A stretch of 52,214 bases of DNA from Halpernia sp048269545. GTDB taxonomy: Bacteria > Bacteroidota > Bacteroidia > Flavobacteriales > Weeksellaceae. The DNA lies in NCBI RefSeq assembly GCF_048269545.1, contig NZ_JBLXIJ010000010.1, positions 1 to 52,214 of the forward strand, written 5' to 3'. The translations under genes and the position numbers were made by a program. Within the stretch, counting starts at the first letter, position 1. Each line of letters starts with the position of its first letter. The notes beneath the pieces were generated by a model that did no database searches, was not told where the DNA came from, and saw nothing but the letters and a program-made list of their open reading frames with translations. Of this stretch, positions 34,310-42,945 are shown piece after piece.

Positions 34310-34713
34310 TCTACAAATATCGGAAAAATATAAATTGATTTAATTTAAAACTTTTAATTGTAGAGTTAAAGGAAAATTAAAAATTTAGCTGAAAAAGTAT
34401 TGTTTTCAACTTTAGTTTCTATACAATCTGATATGAAAGAAATTTAAAAATTATAAATAAAATGAAAGTTATGAATATTAAAACCATCCTGCTTGGAACG
34501 TGGAAAAATTCGAGTAGAATTATCGCTTGAACTTTCTTAGAAAAAGAAGAGCAGAAATCTTGGAAAGAGGGACATTGGAAGATGGAATAAAATTTTTATA
34601 TTTATATATAAACTTAATTGCTATATTTGATTTATTAAAAAAGTATGACGGAAGTGATACATATCCCACCAAATTTGGGTGGATATGTATCATTTTATGA
34701 TACATATAAACAA
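34310..34713. other. intergenic stretch bordering the cassette array
   Basis: No gene is visible; a - strand ORF at 34520-34705 is A/T-driven. Degraded coding-like words occur around 34500-34590 but do not form a recognisable protein. The right end holds the TGATACATAT repeats described separately. No integrase gene or attI with divergent integrase is found here. Confidence 0.55.
34655..34708. repeat. TGATACATAT repeats at the left array boundary
   Basis: TGATACATATC (34655-34665) and GATATGTATCA (34682-34692) form an inverted repeat enclosing CCACC..GGGTGG. A third copy TGATACATATA (34698-34708) is in direct orientation, 6 bp before the first GTTATGT core at 34714. They could be operator or recombinase-binding sites at the junction of chromosome and array, or part of an ancestral attachment site. 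Confidence 0.65.
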
Positions 34714-34753
34714 GTTATGTGCAAGTTTTATTTTAATTTTTTTCCCACCGCAC

Positions 34754-35509
34754 TCAGGAAAACAAAGTTGGTTGTTGTTTATAATTCGTTATTAGTATTT
34801 CTGTTCTTCTATTTTTAAGGTTTTGACGTTCTCCAATTATTATCGTATTCAGTCCGTTTTTTTGAGCCTGTTCAAGTATAAATGGATGGTCGAACTCACT
34901 TACTGCAAACTTACATTTTGACTGCATAAGCAAATTAAATAAGTCTTCGCTGTCCTGTTCTTTAAATGAAGTTTCGTAATTATCATCCGTTTCCAAATAT
35001 GGTGGGTCGCAGTAAATGAAAGTATCATCCGAATTTCGTTCTCTTAACTGCTCAAAAAAACTTCTAAAATCCCTGTTTGCAAACTGCACGTTTTCTAAAT
35101 ACTTTTGAGTAGCATCAAGGTTTTTTAATATTATTCCTTTTGGGTTTTCAGTTCCAAAACACATAGTTGTTCCTTTCCCTAAATATGTGAAGTTTGAAAG
35201 GAATATAAACCTTAATGCTTTAAGTATTTCATCTGTTTCTTTGGTCTGTTTCCAGTGTTTTAATAATCCTTCGTGAACAGGAATTTTAACAAAAGCATCA
35301 ATAAAATCATTTTTTCGGTGCATAACCACGTTAAAAAGATTAAACACATCATTGTCGTAATCATTCACAATGTTATACTTCGCTTTTCGTTTATTGAAAA
35401 ACATTCCACCTGCACCGAAAAAGGGCTCTACATAAACCTTATGTTCGGGAAATTTAGTTTGTATCATTTCCGCTATTTTGCTTTTGTTTCCAAGTCTTCT
35501 TAATATCAT
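34754..35509 (-). CDS. D12-class DNA adenine N6-methyltransferase (cassette gene)
   Basis: The protein has 251 residues from the ATG at 35509 (MILRRLGNK); a longer start at 35554 would run into the attC and is less likely. Motif I FFGAGG (about residues 30-35) binds S-adenosylmethionine, and CDPPYLETD (Asp168) is the catalytic motif IV DPPY. A C-terminal KNRRTEILITNY segment is typical of Dam/DpnM-like enzymes. It methylates adenine in a short target, unknown here. It is the only gene of the array on the - strand relative to its attC, so transcription must come from its own promoter. It has no restriction partner in its cassette. Confidence 0.92.
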   Translation of the reverse strand: MILRRLGNKSKIAEMIQTKFPEHKVYVEPFFGAGGMFFNKRKAKYNIVNDYDNDVFNLFNVVMHRKNDFIDAFVKIPVHEGLLKHWKQTKETDEILKALRFIFLSNFTYLGKGTTMCFGTENPKGIILKNLDATQKYLENVQFANRDFRSFFEQLRERNSDDTFIYCDPPYLETDDNYETSFKEQDSEDLFNLLMQSKCKFAVSEFDHPFILEQAQKNGLNTIIIGERQNLKNRRTEILITNYKQQPTLFS

Positions 35510-35545
35510 AATTGCCCACGCTAAAAAATTAAAATAAAACCAGAC

Positions 35546-35674
35546 ACATAACACGTGCTATAAGCAATAGCGGTGTCCGTGCTATCGGATAGTTCCTGCT
35601 GTTTATTATCTTCTGTCATATTTGAAAGTTTATTGTTTTTAATCCGCTACTGCTCATAGCACCATCCGTTGGGA
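35546..35674 (+). repeat. attC 1 (end of methyltransferase cassette)
   Basis: The left box ACATAAC (35546-35552) matches the cassette start GTTATGT at 34714, and the right core is GTTGGGA (35668-35674). The arms GTGCTATAAGCAATAGCGG and CCGCTACTGCTCATAGCAC pair over 17 of 19 bases. Confidence 0.85.
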
Positions 35675-35841
35675 AAAATCGCCCTTTGGGACGATTTTTC
35701 CCAACGTACGGCTCGGCTGCGCCGACAGTTGCGAAACCATCGTTGCATTCGCACGACGTTTTCACAACTGTCGCCTTTGACGCATTCCTAAAAAGAAGTT
35801 TTCAACTTCCTTTTCGGAACGACGACAAAGCCGAGCCGTAC
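35668..35841 (+). mobile_element. ORF-less mini-cassette, copy 1
   Basis: The 174-bp unit starts with a hairpin (GTTGGGAAAAATCG, then CGATTTTTCCCAAC) that merges straight into its own attC. It contains no credible gene. Almost identical units occur at 42765 and 50862, and a stub at 302. Confidence 0.85.
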
Positions 35842-35848
35842 GTTACCT
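35699..35848 (+). repeat. attC 2 (mini-cassette type)
   Basis: Box TCCCAAC at 35699-35705, outer stem GTACGGCTCGGC/GCCGAGCCGTAC, inner stems GACAGTTG/CAACTGTC and AAGAAGTT/AACTTC, and core GTTACCT at 35842-35848. Confidence 0.88.
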
Positions 35849-36006
35849 GCAAGCCTAAAAGACGACAGAGCAAGAATGAACGACAGAAATAAACATAAAG
35901 TGACGGGACAAATGAACCATCAGACAGCCGACCCAAAAGCCAACGCTTCCGTATTTTTATTTTTCCCCACCGCACATTTTTTAAAAGCAATTTTAAGCCG
36001 ACACAC

Positions 36007-36072
36007 ATTGCACACATTTGGTTTTGCCCCAACACACAAAGCCGACCCTTCGCAAAACCAAAAGAGTGCAAT
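36007..36072 (+). repeat. leader hairpin of the four-gene cassette
   Basis: The arms 36007-36027 and 36052-36072 (ATTGCACACATTTGGTTTTG.. with ..CAAAACCAAAAGAGTGCAAT) pair over 18 of 21 bases. It ends 30 bp before the first gene. The surrounding + strand sequence is C/A-rich and G-poor. It may be a promoter-linked RNA structure or a terminator insulating the operon from upstream transcription. Confidence 0.65.
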
Positions 36073-36101
36073 TTTTCCAACCCTACAAATACAATATTAA
36101 T

Positions 36102-37040
36102 ATGGACACAAGCCACATTTTAAAACCAACTGCAACGGTCAGTTATTCTATTTTCAGCAAACTAAAACGTTTCCTTGCTGCTGCAATACTTGCAGACTGG
36201 GTTTTGGGAAATGCAGTTAATGTTTTTATTCAAAACTTAAACCAAAAAGGACTTTTAGGTTTGGGTTCTGACTTCCAAGCAAGCTATATGATATGGGGTG
36301 AAACAGTTTGGCTAAATATTCTTCACGTTTTAATATTAGCTTTTACTGCTGGACTATTCGGATTTATTTTTGGCTATTTGTCTCGTAGAATTAGCTTATC
36401 TGATAAAATAATATTTACAACATTGTATGTGTTCATTAGATTCTTATTTTTAGGATTGTTCTCGGTTGTCATAGACAACTTTTTTCCAAACTATTCGGCA
36501 AATTTTAATAATCTAATCGGTGAAGCATTTTTTGCGATTTCATCATCAGTGTTCAATGCGACATTTGTAATTCTAAGCTACATAGCAATGTTTGCATCCG
36601 CAATATATTTTATGAAATCAGGAGCTAACGTAATTAATGACCCTTACTACAACACTGACAAAAGCGTTAATGGAACACTTTTAGACATTAAATGGTATCA
36701 CTATTTTTGGTTGTTTATTCCAATTTCATTTTATAGCCAAATCATCCTAAACCTCATTTACAAAATAGGACACACAATAGTTACCTTAATTCAAAATTTC
36801 AAATGGACAACGATTTTTGGCGGTTCAGACGGAGATAAAGGTAATGCTTTAGATGTGGCTTGGGGCGGACTGTTTTTTATTGTATTGATTGCATCATTAG
36901 TTATTTATCTAATGGATTATTTACGAAAAGTTCTTATTGGTGAAACAGACCAACATTGGGCAGTGAAAACATTAATTGCTATTGGAATTGGTCTTGTTGT
37001 TCCATTTCTAATTCTTTGGTTCACAAGTTTAGCTGGATAA
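36102..37040 (+). CDS. polytopic membrane protein of the four-gene cassette
   Basis: The protein has 312 residues from the ATG at 36102 (MDTSHILKPT); an in-frame ATG at 36018 lies inside the leader hairpin and is not preferred. About seven hydrophobic segments span roughly residues 25-305 (for example VWLNILHVLILAFTAGLFGF, GNALDVAWGGLFFIVLIASL, LIAIGIGLVVPFLILWF). I do not recognise the family. The next gene, a J-domain protein, starts one base after its stop, so the two are translationally coupled. It is probably the channel or sensor part of a membrane complex. Confidence 0.65.
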   Translation: MDTSHILKPTATVSYSIFSKLKRFLAAAILADWVLGNAVNVFIQNLNQKGLLGLGSDFQASYMIWGETVWLNILHVLILAFTAGLFGFIFGYLSRRISLSDKIIFTTLYVFIRFLFLGLFSVVIDNFFPNYSANFNNLIGEAFFAISSSVFNATFVILSYIAMFASAIYFMKSGANVINDPYYNTDKSVNGTLLDIKWYHYFWLFIPISFYSQIILNLIYKIGHTIVTLIQNFKWTTIFGGSDGDKGNALDVAWGGLFFIVLIASLVIYLMDYLRKVLIGETDQHWAVKTLIAIGIGLVVPFLILWFTSLAG

Positions 37041-37041
37041 A

Positions 37042-38070
37042 GTGGGAAATACTTACTACGACATATTTGAAATATCACATACTGCTACTGCAGAAGAAAT
37101 AAAACTTGCCTATCGCAAATTGGCACTTAAATTCCATCCTGACAGAAATCAAAACAAGGAATTTAGTGATAGTAAAATGAAAGAAATAAATTTCATTTAC
37201 TCTATACTTTCCAATCCTGAGAAAAAAAAGTGGTATGACAGCACCATATCCTTTGATGGTGCATATGAAGAGAAACAAAACTATTCCTATTCATACAATC
37301 ATATTTTCTGTGATGAATTATTTGTCACTGATAGCAAGGGCAGACATTCAAAATTAAAAGTTGGCGACACTATTTACTATCTTGTTGAAATAGACAAATC
37401 AATTATTACCTGGAAATACAAGAGTAAAGAGTATTTTGATGTTGTTGTTAAAAATATTTTTGACCCGGAATGCAAAGATGATTTTGCCAAAGCAGTAAAA
37501 TTTGACTTCAATAAAACACCACTCTGCACTGCTCATTGGGGCAATTCTGAAATGACAATCTACAAAGAAGATTTTGAAAGTTTTTGGATTAGCCAAGAAA
37601 GCTATTCAATACTTGATAAGCGAAAAGGATTGTTTTCAGCAATATTTATCCTATGCCTTTTAGTTCTTGGTGGCTATTATTTTTACTCAAAATTCAAACC
37701 TTCTTCTGAACAACAGGAATTTCTCAAATCAAAATCCGAATTGAATGCCAAATATTTAGAAGAAGAAAAGAAATATTATAAAGATGAATTTTTTGCAACT
37801 GATGCGGAGATAAGCTATATCCTTTCTGAATATTATACTGTTTGCACAAAAGAAACAACCAAAATAAAACGTGATGCAGATATTTCAAATATTCCCGACA
37901 AATTAGGACTTGTCATTGGAGAAGTTTCAGAAGGCGAAGAAGTAACAGTTCTTTTATACTGTTCATCATTGGACGGTTATAAAATAAAGTATAAAAACCT
38001 TACTGGATGGGTGGGTGCATCAAGACTTGAAAATCCAGTTTGCAAAGATGAAAATAAAGAAAACGAGTAA
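37042..38070 (+). CDS. J-domain membrane protein with C-terminal SH3-like domain
   Basis: The protein has 342 residues and starts at GTG 37042, one base after the upstream stop. An N-terminal DnaJ domain (about residues 4-68) carries the essential HPD at 32-34 in LKFHPDRNQ. A middle part of unknown fold follows, then one transmembrane helix near residues 195-215 (GLFSAIFILCLLVLGGYYFY). A charged coil leads to a bacterial SH3-like end (about 275-335; IKRDADISNIPDKLGLVIGE, YKNLTGWVGASRL). The J-domain should recruit Hsp70 (DnaK) at the cytosolic face, with the SH3 domain probably outside. It lies in the middle of the four-gene cassette. Confidence 0.88.
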   Translation: MGNTYYDIFEISHTATAEEIKLAYRKLALKFHPDRNQNKEFSDSKMKEINFIYSILSNPEKKKWYDSTISFDGAYEEKQNYSYSYNHIFCDELFVTDSKGRHSKLKVGDTIYYLVEIDKSIITWKYKSKEYFDVVVKNIFDPECKDDFAKAVKFDFNKTPLCTAHWGNSEMTIYKEDFESFWISQESYSILDKRKGLFSAIFILCLLVLGGYYFYSKFKPSSEQQEFLKSKSELNAKYLEEEKKYYKDEFFATDAEISYILSEYYTVCTKETTKIKRDADISNIPDKLGLVIGEVSEGEEVTVLLYCSSLDGYKIKYKNLTGWVGASRLENPVCKDENKENE

Positions 38071-38083
38071 ATAAAATCAGACT

Positions 38084-38608
38084 ATGAATTCATTAAACAA
38101 ACGAAATCCGATAATAGCAGGGTTACTATCATTATTTTTAGGTCCTTTTGGCTATGCATACATAGGACTAAACTTTATGTTGTCAGGCATAATTATTTCA
38201 GTTCTATTTTCAATAGTATTGTCGCTAATAAATCTACCATTCCCACATTTTTTTACATACTTACAACTTTTAGTTTATGGCTATTATGGCTATAAGCTAT
38301 CAATCATTAGAAATGTATTTGCTGACGATTGGGGAGTTACGGATGACGATGTAAAAGAGTTTAAAAGTTTTGGATTTAGCTTTGTAATAATGACCAATTT
38401 ATTAATGGCTTTAGTTCAATTTTATTCAACAATTGTTGGTTTCTATTTAGTTTATAAAAACTTTGCCAATGGAAAATACTTTGTGGCTATTTTAATTTTA
38501 ATTTTTGGAATTGCTTTAATTACTTGGTTACTGACTTCTATATTTTCTTTCTTATCTGGTCTTTTAATGCTGCTATTTAGAGTGGACAAAAAATATTTTG
38601 AACAATGA
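38084..38608 (+). CDS. small polytopic membrane protein
   Basis: The protein has 174 residues with four predicted hydrophobic segments (IIAGLLSLFLGPFGYAYIG near 9-27, then near 30-65, 100-125 and 135-160). The N-terminal NPIIAGLLSLFLGPFG resembles TM2-type or DUF4234-like membrane proteins, which often accompany J-domain genes, but I cannot assign it. It is 13 bp downstream of the J-domain gene and overlaps the next gene by 4 bp (ATGA). Confidence 0.6.
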   Translation: MNSLNKRNPIIAGLLSLFLGPFGYAYIGLNFMLSGIIISVLFSIVLSLINLPFPHFFTYLQLLVYGYYGYKLSIIRNVFADDWGVTDDDVKEFKSFGFSFVIMTNLLMALVQFYSTIVGFYLVYKNFANGKYFVAILILIFGIALITWLLTSIFSFLSGLLMLLFRVDKKYFEQ

Positions 38609-38913
38609 TAAATTTAACAAACGTCATAAAAGTAATTCTAACGATTTTGTTCTTTCTCTGTTTGGCAGATATGCCTTATGGCTTTTACCAATTTGTTAGG
38701 TTCGCTGGACTTGTTGGATTTGCAATATTAGCTTATCAAGCACACGAACAAGGCAGACAAACAGAAATGATTATTTACGGTGGACTTGCTTTACTATTTC
38801 AACCATTTCTTAAAATCGCACTTGGCAGACAGATGTGGAATGTAGTTGACGTAGTTGTAGGAATAGGCCTTCTAATATCAATATTTATGAAACCAAAGGA
38901 AAGCCAGCCCTAA
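38605..38913 (+). CDS. small membrane protein, DUF6804-like
   Basis: The protein has 102 residues. About three hydrophobic segments and the sequence LADMPYGFYQFVRFAGLVGFAILAY (about residues 20-44) resemble a short conserved membrane family (DUF6804 type). The assignment is from memory and not verified. The ATG overlaps the previous stop (ATGA). It is the last gene of the four-gene cassette, followed by a hairpin and the attC. Confidence 0.6.
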   Translation: MINLTNVIKVILTILFFLCLADMPYGFYQFVRFAGLVGFAILAYQAHEQGRQTEMIIYGGLALLFQPFLKIALGRQMWNVVDVVVGIGLLISIFMKPKESQP

Positions 38914-38978
38914 AAGCAAGCACATTTGCAATTCACACAAGCCAACGCACAGACCAAAAATTGCAAAAGAGCTTGCTT
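38914..38978 (+). terminator. hairpin after the four-gene operon
   Basis: The arms 38914-38933 and 38959-38978 (AAGCAAGCACATTTGCAATT with AATTGCAAAAGAGCTTGCTT) pair over about 17 of 20 bases. T-runs are short, so termination is possible but not certain. The stretch 38979-39133 up to the attC is C/A-rich and has no convincing gene. Confidence 0.5.
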
Positions 38979-39133
38979 TGCCAACGCAGAGAAAAATTGT
39001 TTTTAAAAAAATTCCCCAACGCTTCAAAAAAAATAAAAATACACCGACACACAGCCCGACAAACACAGCAGACAATGACAAGAAAACTCAATATTGACAA
39101 GGCATACAACGACACGGTGGACAGAAGGCCAGC

Positions 39134-39265
39134 AGGTAACAGCGGTTTTGCAAAAAAGCGGGTTCAGTGGTTAATTGAACATTCTACCTCGCATCAACTT
39201 TTGTGCTATGTTGACAGTTTTGAGCTCCGAAATCCGCTTCTTCGCAAAGCCGCCAAACGTTAGGC
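39134..39265 (+). repeat. attC 3 (end of four-gene cassette)
   Basis: Box AGGTAAC at 39134-39140 matches the cassette start GTTACCT at 35842. The arms around GCGGTTTTGC..AAGCGGGTT and AATCCGCTTCTTCGCAAAGC pair, and the right core is GTTAGGC (39259-39265). Confidence 0.85.
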
Positions 39266-39359
39266 GTCATTGCACCGAACCACAGAATCAGAATATATTA
39301 AGACTAAAAAAAAATAAATGACAGGTAGAATATCTTACCTTTGACACTTTATAAAATCA

Positions 39360-42300
39360 ATGGACAAAACGAAAAAAAACAAGTTCAAACTAAAGCAAAT
39401 AGAATTACTTATTCGGACAACTGAATATGCTGAATTATTATCAGAAGTTAGCCACGACATATACACAGAATCCAAAAATGCAGAGAATGAAGCAAGTATT
39501 GTTTCCATTTTTGAACTCGAATTATTTTCATTTATAAAAGAAACTCTTGGACTTAAATATTACCCTGAAAAAGAAAAAACTATCAATACCGAAAGGCACA
39601 TTTCCAAAGGCAGAATTGATAGTAAAATTGGGGCACTCGTTATAGAATTTAAACATACTTCGAAATTAAAATCGACTGAACATAAAGAAAAGGCTTCTTC
39701 ACAACTTGTTGACTATTTAAAAGGACTAAATGCTAAGCATAATTTAGACTATTTCGGTATCGTAACAGATGGAACTCAATGCAAACTCATTAATATTGAA
39801 AATGGTGTTATCAATGAAGGTGCTTTTGAAAAACTTTCCTCTAAACACATTGATAGAATAATAAAAAGTATCGTACTTCTTGACAAGATTGCGTTAACTC
39901 CTGAGAATTTAGTAAAAGACTTTTGTGAATCTGATATTAGTCTTTCAAACAAACTTACGCTTTGTCTTTTTAACACATTAAAAAACAGCCCTACGGGCCG
40001 TTCTTTGATGTTGTTTAATGAGTGGAAAGAGTTATTTAGATTGGCTCACGATGATAATTCAAAACAAAAAGCAATTGAAGAAAGGAAAAAATCACTCGAA
40101 GAAACTATTGACGAAGAGCTAAAAACAAATGAAGATGAATATTTAGCATTATATGCAATACAGACAACTTATGCAATTATTGTAAAAATTATTGCATACA
40201 AGGTTATTAGTAAAATCCGTTTTAATAAAAGCCTAATCGACTTTAATAAACTATCAGAAACAGATTTTGATACATTAAGACACCAAATGAATTCCCTTGA
40301 AGAAGGAGCAATCTTTAGAAGTCTTGGTATTGGTAATTTATTAGAGGGTGATTTTTTTGCTTGGTATTGTTCTTCAAATCAATGGACAAACGAAATTGGT
40401 GGTTTAGTTCAAGAAATATTTAAAATATTAACGCAATACGAAGACAAAGCACTTTTTCAAACTGGCGAAAATGTTCAAGATTTATTTCGAGAATTATTTA
40501 TGAAGATAATTCCAGACAAAGTTAGACACAGTCTTGGGGAGTTCTATACTCCATCTTGGTTGGCAGACAATTTAATTAGGGAAACAATTAATCTGAATCC
40601 AATAAAGAAAGACTGGACAGCACTTGACCCTTGTGCCGGTTCTGGAACATTTGTTACTATATTAATAAAACACGTTTTACTTGAAACGATTAACAAAACA
40701 AAAAAAGAAAGATTAAATTCAGTATTAAATAGAGTAAAAGCAATTGACTTAAATCCATTGGCGGTTTTAACTTCTAGAATTAACTACTTTATTAACGTTT
40801 CTCACTTAATTTCAGATGATGATGAGTTTGAAATACCTGTTTATCTTGGCGATTCTTCATATGTTCCTACAAAAGTTCTAGTTGACAATATAGAGTGCAT
40901 CAGTTATAGTATTAAAACGATAAAGGGATACATAAACATTGACTTACCCCAAAGTGCTGTTTCTAATCCTGCATTATTCTCCCAAACAATGACAAGTATC
41001 GAACAAGACATTCATAATTTGGATGCTAGTTCAATACAAGAAAAGTTATCAGCAATTATTCCAAAAAAGGATTTAACTGAAGAAATTAAAAATAGAATTA
41101 AATCTTTAGCAGAACAATTTGTTGACTTGGAAAGAAATGAATGGAATGGAATATGGGCTAGAATTGTAACAAACTTTTTAACTACAGCCAACCTAGGTAA
41201 ATTTGATTTAATTGTAGGCAATCCGCCTTGGATTGACTGGAAGAATTTGCCAGCAGGATATAGAGAAAGAGTCAAATCAATTTGTATAGAAAGACATTTG
41301 TTTTCAGGCGACAGTTTAACAGGCGGAATAAACCTCAATATTTGTGCATTGATTTCAAATGTTTCAGCAATGAACTGGTTAAAAGAAAATGGTGTTTTGG
41401 CTTTTTTAATGCCTCAAACTATAATATTTCAGCAAACTTATGAAGGGTTCAGACAATTTAAACTTGACGATAGCACAAATCTATATTTTCAGCAATTATT
41501 CGATTGGACAAAAGCAGGGCATCCATTTGATCCAGTGACACATAAATTTTTAACATTCTTTTTTTCAAACAAAAAAGTAGATTATAAAAAAGGTATTCCT
41601 TTGAAATATTTTATAAAAAACAAGGGATATGATTTGAAACAATATTCAAATTTCACAGACTTTGATTTATTAAAGGATGTATTTACAGAAACATTACAAT
41701 TAGCAGGACAAGCAAATGAGAATAGTACGATTTTTTCTTGTGCTAAAAATGAAGCCGAGTTGAAATCGTTTAGCAAAATTTCAGGAGTTGCAAATTATAA
41801 AGGTAGAGAAGGCGTTGAATTTTATCCTCAAGAATTATTCTTATTAGAAGTAGATACAGATATGCCTGTTTCCAAAGAAACAGTGATAGTTAAGAACTAT
41901 CAAAATAAAAAATCAAAATATAAAATCCCATTAGAATCATTTCCTTTAGAAAAAAAGTATTTGCATCCTTTAGTTAAAGGAGTTGACATTGAAAGATTTA
42001 ATTTATTGCCTTCAAATTACATAGTTCCTTTTCCATATGAAAAGACTAATACTAGAAGTCCAATTTCAATTAAAGATTTAACCAAAAGTTCCAAATTATT
42101 AGCCACGTATTTTAACAAGTTTAAAAAGGTTTTTGAATCACAAACCCAATACAATGAAAAAATAATTGGAGAAAAACATAATACAGAATTTTATGCTTTG
42201 GCTCGTGTTGGCGAATACAGTTTTGCAGACCACTATGTGGCATTTAGAGATAATACAAAATGGCAATCCTGTGTCGTTAGTTCTGTATTAACTCCTTGGG

Positions 42301-42623
42301 GCGAAAAGAAAAGACCTCAATTTCAAAATCACGCTGTTACAATTTCTCAAAAAAGTACAGGGGAATTTATTTCACTTGAAGAAGCACATTTTATTTGTGC
42401 CATTTTAAATGCACCCGTAACAGAATCATATATTCTAAACTCTTCAGACTCAAGGTCATTTAAAATAAATCCACCTATTTACATTCCAGAGTTTAACATT
42501 AAAAATTCAATTCATAAAGAACTGTCTGAATTATCAATCAAGGCTCATAAGCACTATGCCGACAAAAACGAAATTAATAAAATTGACAAAAGACTTGATG
42601 AACTAGTAACGAAACTGAAATGA
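39360..42623 (+). CDS. type IIG-like restriction-modification enzyme (cassette gene)
   Basis: The 1087-residue protein fuses nuclease, methylase and target recognition. The N-terminal PD-(D/E)xK-like site is GRIDSKIGALVIEFKHT with Asp87, Glu96 and Lys98. The N6-adenine methylase core has motif I LDPCAGSGTF (Asp423) and motif IV GNPPWIDW (Asn621). A long C-terminal specificity region (about 760-1080) resembles Eco57I-type TRDs. Such enzymes modify and cleave with one chain and need no partner, consistent with being alone in its cassette. PglX-like BREX methylases look similar but would come with other brx genes, which are absent. Confidence 0.88.
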   Translation: MDKTKKNKFKLKQIELLIRTTEYAELLSEVSHDIYTESKNAENEASIVSIFELELFSFIKETLGLKYYPEKEKTINTERHISKGRIDSKIGALVIEFKHTSKLKSTEHKEKASSQLVDYLKGLNAKHNLDYFGIVTDGTQCKLINIENGVINEGAFEKLSSKHIDRIIKSIVLLDKIALTPENLVKDFCESDISLSNKLTLCLFNTLKNSPTGRSLMLFNEWKELFRLAHDDNSKQKAIEERKKSLEETIDEELKTNEDEYLALYAIQTTYAIIVKIIAYKVISKIRFNKSLIDFNKLSETDFDTLRHQMNSLEEGAIFRSLGIGNLLEGDFFAWYCSSNQWTNEIGGLVQEIFKILTQYEDKALFQTGENVQDLFRELFMKIIPDKVRHSLGEFYTPSWLADNLIRETINLNPIKKDWTALDPCAGSGTFVTILIKHVLLETINKTKKERLNSVLNRVKAIDLNPLAVLTSRINYFINVSHLISDDDEFEIPVYLGDSSYVPTKVLVDNIECISYSIKTIKGYINIDLPQSAVSNPALFSQTMTSIEQDIHNLDASSIQEKLSAIIPKKDLTEEIKNRIKSLAEQFVDLERNEWNGIWARIVTNFLTTANLGKFDLIVGNPPWIDWKNLPAGYRERVKSICIERHLFSGDSLTGGINLNICALISNVSAMNWLKENGVLAFLMPQTIIFQQTYEGFRQFKLDDSTNLYFQQLFDWTKAGHPFDPVTHKFLTFFFSNKKVDYKKGIPLKYFIKNKGYDLKQYSNFTDFDLLKDVFTETLQLAGQANENSTIFSCAKNEAELKSFSKISGVANYKGREGVEFYPQELFLLEVDTDMPVSKETVIVKNYQNKKSKYKIPLESFPLEKKYLHPLVKGVDIERFNLLPSNYIVPFPYEKTNTRSPISIKDLTKSSKLLATYFNKFKKVFESQTQYNEKIIGEKHNTEFYALARVGEYSFADHYVAFRDNTKWQSCVVSSVLTPWGEKKRPQFQNHAVTISQKSTGEFISLEEAHFICAILNAPVTESYILNSSDSRSFKINPPIYIPEFNIKNSIHKELSELSIKAHKHYADKNEINKIDKRLDELVTKLK

Positions 42624-42639
42624 GAATAGAACAACGAAC

Positions 42640-42771
42640 GCCTAACAGCACCTACCCAAAAGTGGCGGTTCTGTGGTTCAATCAAGCCTTGTGCTTCAAT
42701 CAAAGTTCGTGCTTGGTTGACAGTGAATCGCTTCGAAATCGCCACCTTCGGGTAGCTGCAAAACGTTGGGA
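42640..42771 (+). repeat. attC 4 (end of type IIG cassette)
   Basis: Box GCCTAAC at 42640-42646 is the complement of the cassette start GTTAGGC at 39259. The arms around CCCAAAAGTGGCGGTT and AATCGCCACCTTCGGG pair. The right core is GTTGGGA (42765-42771). The box begins 17 bp after the gene's stop codon. Confidence 0.86.
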
Positions 42772-42938
42772 AAAATCGCCCTTTGGGACGATTTTTCCCA
42801 ACGTACGGCTCGGCTGCGCCGAAAGTTGCGAAACCATCGTTGCATTCGCACGACGTTTTCACAACAGTCGCCTTTGACGCATTCCTAAAAAGAAGTTGAA
42901 AACTTCCTTTTCGGAACGACGACAAAGCCGAGCCGTAC
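42765..42938 (+). mobile_element. ORF-less mini-cassette, copy 2
   Basis: Practically the same 174-bp sequence as at 35668, with the 14-bp-arm hairpin followed at once by the attC. It has only point differences (for example GAAAGTTG for GACAGTTG). Confidence 0.85.
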
Positions 42939-42945
42939 GTTATCT
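42796..42945 (+). repeat. attC 5 (mini-cassette type)
   Basis: Box TCCCAAC at 42796-42802, outer stem GTACGGCTCGGC/GCCGAGCCGTAC, core GTTATCT at 42939-42945. Confidence 0.87.

Noticed and set aside
34310..34713. integron integrase or attI with integrase at the left end
   Set aside because: No tyrosine recombinase motif (R..HxxR..Y) is present in any ORF here or elsewhere in the window.
35686..36116. small ORFs in the mini-cassettes and attC arms (both strands)
   Set aside because: Equivalent frames at 42554-42925 and 50826-51035 differ in length and position between the copies, and the sequence is conserved as palindrome, not as protein.
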